Assembly (NCBI RefSeq): GCF_002379365.1
Contig: NZ_JQIU01000008.1
Span: 934,397 to 982,871 of the forward strand
DNA length: 48,475 bases
From: Brachyspira sp. G79
GTDB lineage: Bacteria; Spirochaetota; Brachyspiria; Brachyspirales; Brachyspiraceae
Direction of reading: 5' to 3'
Of the stretch, positions 7,639 through 15,669 are shown in pieces. The notes below the pieces were generated by a model. The model was not told the DNA's origin, did not search any database, and worked only from the letters and a program-made list of their open reading frames with translations. Every line of letters begins with the position of its first letter. Position 1 is the stretch's first letter. Made by a program: the position numbers and the translations under genes.

Positions 7639-9603
7639 ATGAGAATCATTATTACAAATGAAAGCGTTTATGAATGGGCTGCTTACTACACAGTAAAATG
7701 CATATTAGATTATTCGGAAACTGATAAGCCTTTCGTATTATCTTTTCCTTTAAGATATGTTAATAAATCATACTATCAAAAACTATTATCTTTTTATAAT
7801 GACAATATAGTATCATTTAAAAATATACATATAGTTTCATCTGGAGAATATATAGACTCCGACATATCGCAAAAGTATTTAGAGGATAATTTCTTAAAGT
7901 TTATAGATATACCTAGAGAGAATGTCCATTTATTTGAAAGCAATGTGGCAAACAGAAAAGAAGAAGCTAAAAGAATGGCTAATTTGATAAAAGAATTAGG
8001 AAATATAACATTATTAATAGATACATTAGCAGAAGACGGAAGTTTTCTTCTTAATACTCCAAGCTCCTCACTAGAAGGAAGTGTTAGAGATAAAAAAATA
8101 AGCGAAATAATAAGAAGCTATGAATCAAAAAAGTTTGGTATGCCGATAGAGATGTTTCCTAGAGAAGGATTTACTTTAGGTTTTGAAGAGGCTTTTAATG
8201 CTAAATATGTACTTGTAATGGCTAGCGGTTATGAAGTGTCCGATGCTTTGGCTCATTGTGTAGAGGGGGCTATTACTCAGTTCTACCCTACTTCTGTACT
8301 TCAGGAACATAAAAAACTTATAATCGTTGCTGATGAAGAGTCAAGCAGCGATTTGAAAGTAAAAACTTATAAATATGCTAAAAGTTTGGAAAGTAAAAGT
8401 CTTCACCCTAAAGAACTTATTAAAGGGCTTTATAAATCTTATTATGCTCTTACAAACATTAAAATATTTGACGGCGAAAAGTTTATAGACGGACATTGTA
8501 TTGTTATAGAAAATAATGTTATAAAAAGCGTTGAAAAAGAAATAGATGTTGATGCTGTTATTACCAGAATAGATTTAGGAGGAAAAATAGTTGCTCCAGG
8601 ATATATAGACTTGCAGGTTAATGGTATAGGCGGATATGATATTAATGCCTCTCCTACTGTTGAAACATTAAAAAATATGAATGAAGTTTGTCAAAGATAC
8701 GGCTGTACTTCATATTTGCCTACAGTAATTACTAACAGTGATGAATATATGATAAAAATTATAGACTTATTCAATAATATAGAGGATCTATCTGTAATGG
8801 GGGTATTAGGAATACATTTTGAAGGTCCTTATATATCGCATGAGAAAAGAGGTATACACAATGAGAAGTTTATAAGAGAGCCTAATATTGAAATGATAAA
8901 AAAAATCAATGCATCAAAATGTGTAATGGTTACTGTAGCTCCAGAAATGGTAAAAGGAGAAGTTATAGAAGCATTTGCTATGGGAGGAAAAGTAGTATCT
9001 GTAGGACATACAAACGGCACATACAATGAAATAAAAGAAAAAATACCTTATGGAATAACTTTTGCCACACATTTATTTAATGCTATGCGTCCTTGGGGTT
9101 CAAGAGAGCCCGGTGCTGTAGGAGCGGTACTTGAAACTAAAGACATGTACGCTGGTTTAATATGCGATGGTGTGCATTGTGATTTTGCTTCAGTAGAGCT
9201 TGCATACAAATTAAAAACAGGTCATATATGTATAGTTACTGATGCTATAGCTCCTGCTGCTGCTCCAGAGATAAAAGAATATATTTGGGCTGGTAAAAAA
9301 ATACATAGAGACGGCAACAGGCTTATTGATGATAACGGTACTTTGGGAGGCTCTTCTATTACTATGAGTCAATCTGTAAGAAATGTAGTTAATCATGTAG
9401 GTGCTGCTGTAGAAGAGGCTTTGAAAATGGCTTCGCTTTATCCTGCTAAAGTTATGGGCATAGATGACAAATACGGCAGAATAAAAGAAGGTTATATTGC
9501 CGACTTAGTGATACTAGATGAAAACCTAATAGTAAAAGGTGTGGTATTTAAAGGAAACTACAAAGAGTATAATTATGACCATGAATGGGTGACACATGCT
9601 TAA
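7639..9603 (+). CDS. nagA: NagB-like domain fused to N-acetylglucosamine-6-phosphate deacetylase (NagA)
   Basis: A 654-residue two-domain protein. Residues 1-265 align with NagB (SSGEY, DIPRENVHLF, AEDGSFLLNTPSSSL, then CVEGAITQFYPTSVLQEHKKLIIVADEESS.DLKVKTYKYAK). The catalytic Asp72, His143 and Glu148 of E. coli NagB correspond to Gly69, Ser135 and Thr140, and only Asp133 is kept, so this half is probably not a deaminase. Residues about 270-654 are a complete NagA: PGYIDLQVNGIGG, HFEGP (Glu395), VGHTNGTY (His457), FATHLFNAM (His478), CDGVHCD, VTDAIAPA (Asp535) and GTLGGSS. This half should remove acetate from GlcNAc-6-phosphate in the cytoplasm. AAGGAG precedes the ATG. It is the last gene of the run and is closed by a terminator. 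Confidence 0.88.
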   Translation: MRIIITNESVYEWAAYYTVKCILDYSETDKPFVLSFPLRYVNKSYYQKLLSFYNDNIVSFKNIHIVSSGEYIDSDISQKYLEDNFLKFIDIPRENVHLFESNVANRKEEAKRMANLIKELGNITLLIDTLAEDGSFLLNTPSSSLEGSVRDKKISEIIRSYESKKFGMPIEMFPREGFTLGFEEAFNAKYVLVMASGYEVSDALAHCVEGAITQFYPTSVLQEHKKLIIVADEESSSDLKVKTYKYAKSLESKSLHPKELIKGLYKSYYALTNIKIFDGEKFIDGHCIVIENNVIKSVEKEIDVDAVITRIDLGGKIVAPGYIDLQVNGIGGYDINASPTVETLKNMNEVCQRYGCTSYLPTVITNSDEYMIKIIDLFNNIEDLSVMGVLGIHFEGPYISHEKRGIHNEKFIREPNIEMIKKINASKCVMVTVAPEMVKGEVIEAFAMGGKVVSVGHTNGTYNEIKEKIPYGITFATHLFNAMRPWGSREPGAVGAVLETKDMYAGLICDGVHCDFASVELAYKLKTGHICIVTDAIAPAAAPEIKEYIWAGKKIHRDGNRLIDDNGTLGGSSITMSQSVRNVVNHVGAAVEEALKMASLYPAKVMGIDDKYGRIKEGYIADLVILDENLIVKGVVFKGNYKEYNYDHEWVTHA

Positions 9604-9629
9604 ATAAAAAATTAATATAAATATTTATA

Positions 9630-9669
9630 AAAAGGCTTTGATTAAATATATTTTAGTTAAAGCCTTTTA
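9630..9669 (+). terminator. Intrinsic terminator after the Nag genes
   Basis: AAAAGGCTTT at 9630-9639 pairs with AAAGCCTTTT at 9659-9668; the loop is AT-rich and may extend the stem. Confidence 0.75.
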
Positions 9670-9698
9670 TAAATTTAAAAAAATGATATAATGACAAA

Positions 9699-11011
9699 AT
9701 GAAATTAACAATAAATAATTTTTCCAAAATAAAAAAGGCTGATATACAACTAAAAGGTATAACAGTAATATGCGGTGAAAATAATACAGGAAAAAGTACT
9801 GTAGGAAAGATTTTATTCTCTATTTTTGATTCTAATAAAGATAAATATCTTAAAATAGAAGAAGAATTATTATTTGAATTTCAATTAATATTTTTAAAAA
9901 ACTCTATAGATATTACAGCACATAATAAGTATTTATATAATAGAATTATTGAAAAATTAGATCTTATTCTAAAAGAAATAAATTATTTTAAAGATACAAA
10001 AAATATATCTATTGAATTTATAAAAAAATATTTTCAAAGAAATATTTGACCATAATTTTTATGATTTTTTTAGAAAAAACTTCGGAAAATAAAAATATAG
10101 AAACTTATGATAATATTATAAATAATATTTCAAATGATGCAGAAAAAACATTAAAAAATTCATATAGAAAAATAATGCAGGAAGTAAGTAAAAGATATTT
10201 TAATGAAATATTTAAAAATCAAATAAACAATTTGTACCATAGAGAAAGTACAGCATCATTAGAACTAGAAATAAAAAACAAAAAAATGAATATAGACTTT
10301 AAAAATAATGAATGTATAAAATTTGAAGAGGAATTTGATATTATTAACAATATTTACTATATGGATAATCCGTTTATATTAGATAAAATTAACGGTACAG
10401 AAAATAAATACAGCCTTATAGATAAAAAATTAATTGCTTCTCTTACAAAAGATTATACTGAAAACATGTATGAAAATATTTTCAGTGCTGTAAAAAATAA
10501 TGATATAATGAAAAATTTAGAAAAATTATTAAAAAATATAACTATTGGAGAAATAATAAAAAATAATGGAGTTTACTATCTAAAAGAAGATAATATTGAT
10601 ATAGTATTTGAAAATTTATCCGCAGGATTAAAATCATTTATAATTATAAAAATGCTTCTATCAAATACATCTCTAAAAGAAAATGATATTCTAATATTAG
10701 ACGAGCCTGAAATACATCTACACCCAAAATGGCAATTAATATACGCTGAGTTAATAGTATTACTTAATAAGTATTTAAATCTAATTGTTATAATAACAAG
10801 CCATAGCCCTTATTTTGTAGATGCTATAAACAGATATGCTAAACTACATGAAATAAATAATAATACTAATTTTTACTTATCAGAATTAGAAAAAGATAAT
10901 AAGAATACAATTATTAGTAATGTAAATGAAAACATTGATTTAATATATAAAAAAATGTATGAACCTATAGAAATATTAAACAATATGAAATACGACGAAG
11001 ATATAGAATAA
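9699..11011 (+). pseudogene. Frameshifted AAA/OLD-type ATPase
   Basis: Three reading frames together give one ATPase of about 437 residues. Frame one (9699-10049) has a RecF/OLD-like start and Walker A GENNTGKST. A middle frame (KEIFDHNFYDFFRKNF, about 10036-10086) joins it to frame three, which reads to 11011 and has the ABC-type signature LSAG, Walker B ILILDEPEIHLHP and the switch histidine ITSHSPYF. Each join needs removal of one base: a T in the run at 10031-10034 and an A in the run at 10074-10079. Such ATPases drive several nuclease-linked defence systems, but no TOPRIM domain is present. The partner gene at 11011 overlaps the stop by one base. A TATAAT at 9687-9692 lies only 6 bases before the ATG, and no ribosome binding site is visible. 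Confidence 0.75.
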
Positions 11012-11607
11012 TGAAAAATGAAATTATAAAAGATATAAAACAGATAATATCTAATTTTATACAAAGCAGAGAAATAAATAATTTAGAAAATACTATCAAT
11101 ATAACTTCGTATTCGCCTTCAAATGATGAATATATGACAGATGCTGATAATATTGTAATTAATGGTGATATTTTGAAAGATATTTATAACAGTAAATATA
11201 ATTTTAATAACAGACCAAAATCTGCAGATGCTGTTTATAAATTTGAAAATGGAAATATATACATAATAGAATTTAAAAATGGTAAAATAAATAATAAAGA
11301 AAAATTAGATATTTTTAAAAAAGCTTATGATACATTTTTAATGCTGCTTGATATAGGAATAATAAAAAATTTAAATTATTCAAGAAACTATCTGACATAT
11401 ATAGTTGTTTATAATAAATTAAAAAATGATGAGCCTAACAAAGATAATATTTATAAATATTTTGCTAAAAATGCTTTGACTTATAAGGAATATAAATTTA
11501 AAGATTTAAATACTTTGCAAGAAATATTATTTAAAGAGTCATTTGCCTGTACAAAAGAGAATTTTAATGAATATATAATACCTGAACTTAATAAAGAACA
11601 AAATTAA
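11011..11607 (+). CDS. Possible PD-(D/E)XK-type nuclease-fold protein, partner of the ATPase
   Basis: A 198-residue cytoplasmic protein I do not recognise as a named family. Around residues 71-91 it reads SADAVYKF..GNIYIIEFKNGK. The spacing of Asp73, Glu87 and Lys89 on what looks like a beta-hairpin resembles the D...ExK active site of PD-(D/E)XK nucleases, followed by a helix (KEKLDIFKKAYDTFLMLLDI) and another strand (LTYIVVYNK). That is a motif-level suggestion only. Its ATG overlaps the TAA of the ATPase gene (TAATG), indicating translational coupling. With the ATPase it would form a two-gene unit like many anti-phage modules. If the ATPase is truly broken, this gene may be an orphan remnant. 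Confidence 0.6.
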   Translation: MKNEIIKDIKQIISNFIQSREINNLENTINITSYSPSNDEYMTDADNIVINGDILKDIYNSKYNFNNRPKSADAVYKFENGNIYIIEFKNGKINNKEKLDIFKKAYDTFLMLLDIGIIKNLNYSRNYLTYIVVYNKLKNDEPNKDNIYKYFAKNALTYKEYKFKDLNTLQEILFKESFACTKENFNEYIIPELNKEQN

Positions 11608-11636
11608 TAAAAAATAAACTTTAATTAAATATAAAC

Positions 11637-11665
11637 TTGACTAAAAATTATATTTATGTTATGAT
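11637..11665 (+). promoter_or_regulatory. Promoter for tRNA-Ser and probably fliO
   Basis: TTGACT at 11637-11642 and TATGAT at 11660-11665 with a 17-base spacer, about 30 bases upstream of the tRNA. Confidence 0.7.
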
Positions 11666-11696
11666 AACAAAACTATTTGAGAAAATATATAGTTAT

Positions 11697-11782
11697 GGAG
11701 AGATGCCCGAGAGGCCGAAGGGAGCAGTTTGCTAAACTGTCGTAGGCAACCCCTACCGCGGGTTCGAATCCCGCTCTCTCCG
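11697..11782 (+). tRNA. tRNA-Ser, anticodon GCU
   Basis: GGAGAGA (11697-11703) pairs with TCTCTCC (11775-11781), followed by discriminator G. The anticodon arm GCAGT-TTGCTAA-ACTGT gives anticodon GCT, reading AGC/AGU serine codons. A long variable arm (CGTAGG..CCCTACC) typical of serine tRNAs and the T-arm GCGGGTTCGAATCCCGC are clear. The 3' CCA is not encoded. It lies 13 bp before fliO, so the two may be co-transcribed and separated by tRNA processing. Confidence 0.97.
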
Positions 11783-11795
11783 CATCGGTTTATAT

Positions 11796-12473
11796 ATGAT
11801 TAAAAAAATTTCTATTATATTCCTAGCTGTTTTTATGGCAGCACTTTCTCAGGAAACAAATGATAACACAATAACTAATCAAATAATTACTAATGAAAAT
11901 ATACAAAATACAGAAACAAACTTTTTCAATGCTCAGCTAAACAATACAAACAATATTAATGAACCTGCTATACTTCAGGATATTAGAAATATAGAAAACA
12001 GAGCCCAAGTAAGTAATGGCTGGATGTTTTTTAAAGCTATTATTGGTTTTATAGTTACTTTAGTTGGAATATATTTAGTATTTATGTATATGAAAAATAA
12101 ATCGAAAAAAGTTTCTGGTTCCTCTGAAATCATAAAAGTACTTGCCACTACTCCATTAGCACCTAACAGATATGTTTCTATAATAGAAATTGTTGATGAT
12201 ATGTATTTAGTTTCTATATCAGATCATAATATTAATATGCTTTCAAAAATTGAAGATAAAGAAACTAAAGATCAAATTAAAATGATGTATATTAACTCTA
12301 AAAATAATATTGTAGATGACAGCTTTAAAAATATTTTAAATCAAACACTTTCTGTATTCAAGCAACCAAAGATGAAAGAAAAAGACCCACTTAAAACTAC
12401 TTCTGAAATAAGAGAAAGACTTCATGATCTTAACTCGAATAATCCTACCAATAAAGAAGATACTCAGAAATAA
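11796..12473 (+). CDS. fliO: FliO-like flagellar biosynthesis protein
   Basis: A 225-residue membrane protein. A possible N-terminal signal or membrane segment (IKKISIIFLAVFMAAL) is followed by a polar Asn/Thr linker, a single transmembrane helix around residues 72-96 (WMFFKAIIGFIVTLVGIYLVFMYM) and a compact domain: IKVLATTPLAPNRYVSIIEIVDDMYLVSISDHNINMLSKI. That short beta-rich domain, with its xxYVxIIEIVDxMYLVxISD pattern, matches FliO, which helps assemble FliP in the flagellar type III export gate. It stands apart from other flagellar genes here, whereas fliO usually precedes fliP. No good ribosome binding site precedes the ATG, which lies just after a tRNA. Confidence 0.7.
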   Translation: MIKKISIIFLAVFMAALSQETNDNTITNQIITNENIQNTETNFFNAQLNNTNNINEPAILQDIRNIENRAQVSNGWMFFKAIIGFIVTLVGIYLVFMYMKNKSKKVSGSSEIIKVLATTPLAPNRYVSIIEIVDDMYLVSISDHNINMLSKIEDKETKDQIKMMYINSKNNIVDDSFKNILNQTLSVFKQPKMKEKDPLKTTSEIRERLHDLNSNNPTNKEDTQK

Positions 12474-12579
12474 AAATTAATACACAATATATATAATAAT
12501 AAAACCTAAATTATTAATTGATATTTTATTCAAATGATTTATTATATTTGCAATTAAATATTTTGATAAAGGAATATTC

Positions 12580-13647
12580 ATGGATGATATTTTGAATTTA
12601 ATGAAAGATTTAACTAATGCATTCGGACCTTCTGGTTTTGAAGATGATGTTATAAAAGTGATAATAAAAAACACAGCATTTATAGATAATGAAAGAGATT
12701 CTATTAATAATCTTTATTTAGGATTAAACAAAATAGATAAAAATAAACCTATAGTAGGTTTAGACTGTCATATAGATGAATTAGGATTTATGGCAGAACA
12801 TATTAATGATAATGGCACAATATCTTTTATACCATTAGGAGGCTGGCATATACCTAATATAGTATCAAACTCTGTAGTAATAAAATCTTCAAGCGGAGAA
12901 TATGTAAAAGGAGTGATAGGTTCAAAACCTCCGCATTTTATGAGTGAAGAAGATAAAAGAAAACTTCCTTCATTAAAAGATATGTATATTGATGTTGGAA
13001 CTAGAAGTAAAAATGAAACTGAAGAAGTATTTGGTATACAAATAGGAGACCCTATAGCTCCTGATGTTGATTTCAGATATGATGACAGAACAAAAAGTAT
13101 ATGTGCTAAGGCAATAGACAACAGAGTTGGAGCTTTATGTGTAATAGAAACTTTAAGAGCTTTAAAAGATGAAAAACTAGATGTTAATTTGGTTGGAATG
13201 ATGACAGCTCAGGAAGAAGTAGGTGCTAGAGGTGCTGCTGTAGCTTCTAATAAAGTAAAGCCAGACTTAGTTATAGTATTTGAAGGCTCTCCAGCAGATG
13301 ATACATTTTATTACGGAGATAGAGCTCATGGTGCTATAGGAAAAGGCTCTCAGCTTAGAGTAATTGACGGCGGTATGATTACCAATCCTAGATTAAATAA
13401 ATACACAATAGATATAGCTAAAAAAAATAATATATCTCATCAAATTATTGTACGTGAAAAAGGTTCTACCAATGGAGCTGTTTATCATAAAACTAATTTA
13501 GGTGCACCAAGTGTGGTGTTAGGTGTAGCAACAAGATATGCTCATAGTCATTACTGCTATGCTTCTTATGATGATATAATAGCCTCTATTAACATTGCTA
13601 AAGAATTGATAAAAACTCTAAACAAAGAAAAGATAAAAGAATTTTAA
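12580..13647 (+). CDS. M42 family metallo-aminopeptidase
   Basis: A 355-residue cytoplasmic dinuclear-metal peptidase of the M42 group (glutamyl aminopeptidase/CelM-like). Visible features in order: GPSGFED near residue 16, DCHIDELGF (His64), AIDNRVG (Asp180), the catalytic pair AQEEVGARGA (Glu212-Glu213), VFEGSPADD (Glu235) and the C-terminal metal histidine in RYAHSHYCY. Full length and all expected ligands are present. It probably trims peptides or glycosidic peptides to free amino acids, useful to an amino-acid-fermenting gut bacterium. AAGGAA precedes the ATG at 12580. It is transcribed alone and ends at a hairpin shared with the convergent gene. Confidence 0.88.
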   Translation: MDDILNLMKDLTNAFGPSGFEDDVIKVIIKNTAFIDNERDSINNLYLGLNKIDKNKPIVGLDCHIDELGFMAEHINDNGTISFIPLGGWHIPNIVSNSVVIKSSSGEYVKGVIGSKPPHFMSEEDKRKLPSLKDMYIDVGTRSKNETEEVFGIQIGDPIAPDVDFRYDDRTKSICAKAIDNRVGALCVIETLRALKDEKLDVNLVGMMTAQEEVGARGAAVASNKVKPDLVIVFEGSPADDTFYYGDRAHGAIGKGSQLRVIDGGMITNPRLNKYTIDIAKKNNISHQIIVREKGSTNGAVYHKTNLGAPSVVLGVATRYAHSHYCYASYDDIIASINIAKELIKTLNKEKIKEF

Positions 13648-13666
13648 TAAAATGTAATTAAATAAT

Positions 13667-13706
13667 AAAATGGTATTATGCTGTAAAAAACATAGTACCA
13701 TTTTTT
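13667..13706 (+). terminator. Bidirectional terminator between convergent genes
   Basis: AATGGTATTATG (13669-13680) pairs with CATAGTACCATT (13691-13702) with one G-U pair. A and T runs flank both sides, so it can serve both strands. Confidence 0.8.
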
Positions 13707-13712
13707 ATATAT

Positions 13713-14141
13713 TTATTTTTTTACTATATCTCTAAACTTCGAAACATCAAACATTCTTGTAGTTTTGCTTTTTTCTAAAGAAGCACGTACTATTAGCATA
13801 TCAGCATCAAGTAAATTATCATAAACATAATCTGGTTTTAAAACTATTGAGCTCAATCTGTCTTCACTAGCTTTGCAGTCTAAATTATCAGGCAAATCAT
13901 TATCAAATCTAAAAAATGTTTTATGATGAGCAAATACAAAATCTTTACTGTTCCAATATATTATTATTTCTTTATTTTGATTTTCTTTATTTATTTTTAT
14001 AATTAAGTATGTATCCTCACTCCAAGATGATAATTTGTATGCTAATAATTTATAAATATAGTAATTATCATCTTCTAAAACTTCCCAGTCATTTTTTTTT
14101 ATTTGATATACATTAGGATCCATTATATCTTTATCGTCCAT
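13713..14141 (-). CDS. Uncharacterised 142-residue protein
   Basis: No family recognised. I place the start at ATG 14141 because GGAGGG lies five bases upstream of it on the minus strand; a longer frame to 14159 would include that binding site within the coding sequence. The protein is soluble-looking, acidic and tyrosine-rich at the N-terminus, with no signal peptide or membrane helix. The middle alternates strands (DTYLIIKINKE.., KEIIIYWNSKDFVF) and the C-terminus ends MFDVSKFRDIVKK, resembling small beta-sheet domains whose last segment is an amphipathic helix. It lies downstream of the BNR-repeat gene on the same strand, about 65 bp away, and may share its transcript. Confidence 0.65.
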   Translation of the reverse strand: MDDKDIMDPNVYQIKKNDWEVLEDDNYYIYKLLAYKLSSWSEDTYLIIKINKENQNKEIIIYWNSKDFVFAHHKTFFRFDNDLPDNLDCKASEDRLSSIVLKPDYVYDNLLDADMLIVRASLEKSKTTRMFDVSKFRDIVKK

Positions 14142-14206
14142 ATAAACCCTCCGATACACTATTAATATTTATTATCATATAGTTATATTTACTTTATACT
14201 ATATTT

Positions 14207-15333
14207 TTAATTAAAAGTAAACCTTTTCATATATATTTTTCTTATTTTATTTTTATCTTTATATCCGTAATATACGCATGATATAATACCATTATCTTCA
14301 ACACACCAAGGATATCCGCAGTCTGTACTTTTCATAGAAGAATCTATTATAATCTCTTCATTTAAGGCTTTATAATTAATTTTTTCTATTATATCATCTA
14401 TATCATCAGTATTATCAAGTAAAATAGCTCTTATACCATACAGCTTTAATCTGTATCCGTAAGTAAGAAGAAGTTTACCATTACTTAAAATTAGAGGATT
14501 TAACGGGTAGCCTTTTATATTAGTCGATATTGGGTTTGAAAAAGTTTTCCCTTCATCTTTTGAATAGCTTATAGATGTAAAAGCATATTCATTATTAATA
14601 TGCGTTCTTATGAAAGCTATAACATTATTTTTATAATTGAAAAGAGAAGGTTCAACATATTCTATTTTTGACTTTTTTCTATTTATTTTTCTTAAATCAG
14701 TTTCAGCTAAAAAAGTTTTAAGTTTCCAATTAATTAAATCTTTACTAGAAATAATATAACACTGATATTTAAAATTATTTTTATTTATATTTTTTTTGTA
14801 TGCGTATATTGGAGCAAGTACTTCATTGTTATTTAATTTACACATACTGCCTCTAACCGCAAAGTTTTTCATTATATCATTCTCATTATTTATTTTTATA
14901 ATATAAGGACTCGAAAAAGTTTCTCCATTATCATAGCTTATACATACACCTATTCCAGAAAGTAATGCTATAGTGCTGTCATATTCTATAAAAGTATAAT
15001 CTTTGAATAATTCTTTTTCATTAATTGGGTGAAATGTATATCTGAAATAGTATGCCATTATAGTTTTATCATCTATTCTAAAAAGCTGGGCATCTTGTTT
15101 TGCAGCTTCATCATCTTTAGCAAATTCAAATATTCTCTCTACCCTATTTTTATTAATAACAGCAAGCATTGATTTGCTTAATGAATGAAGATGAGAATAA
15201 TGTTTTTTATTTTTGGTGCTAGTCTAAAACTTACTAAATATTTATTATTATCAAGTTTGATAATACTAGGAAAAGCAGGATATAAATTTCTATCTTCAAA
15301 AATTATAATTTCATCTAAAATATTTATTTTCAT
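14207..15333 (-). pseudogene. Frameshifted BNR-repeat / sialidase-like protein
   Basis: The long open frame starts at ATG 15169, but homologous sequence continues upstream in another frame to ATG 15333, which has GAGG before it. The upstream piece reads MKINILDEI..NLYPAFPSIIKLDNNKYLVSFRLAP, the usual opening of sialidase-type propellers, and then runs into a stop. Adding one A in the A-run at about 15210-15215 (minus-strand CCAAAAATAAAAAACAT) joins the parts through PKNKKHYSHLHSLSKS. The body has two Asp boxes, SYDNGETF and SKDEGKTF, typical of BNR six-bladed propellers. There is no signal peptide, so a cytoplasmic glycan-handling role is more likely than secreted sialidase. A 5'-truncated but translated product from 15169 is possible. 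Confidence 0.75.
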
Positions 15334-15669
15334 AATAAAGCCTCAAATTTATATATAATAATTTTCGGTATAAGAATAGACTTGCTATAAAACTAAATCA
15401 ATAAAGATTTATAATGTTTTAAACTTAAGATTTTGATAGTTCATAATATATACTTAAGCAAAAGTACATATAACATCTTTTATAAAACTGTAAAATTTCT
15501 ATGCTGCACAAATATTATATAAACAAAAAATTAATAATTACATACTAAAATATTTTTTAAAACATAGTATTCTTTAACAAATTTTTTATTAAGTATATTG
15601 ACAATTTTTATAATTTGATATATCTTGTTTTTTTAGATTACTATATATAATAATTATTGGAGAAGTGTT
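15334..15669. other. Gene-free spacer between BNR gene and aminotransferase
   Basis: 336 bases without a supported gene. It holds the divergent upstream regions of both genes. Near 15373-15415 there is a stretch (AGAATAGACTTGCTATAA...) resembling one at 31763-31805. The aminotransferase promoter is at 15598-15626. Nothing else is recognisable. Confidence 0.6.
15598..15626 (+). promoter_or_regulatory. Promoter of the aminotransferase gene
   Basis: TTGACA at 15598-15603 and TATCTT at 15621-15626, spacer 17 bases. Confidence 0.65.
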
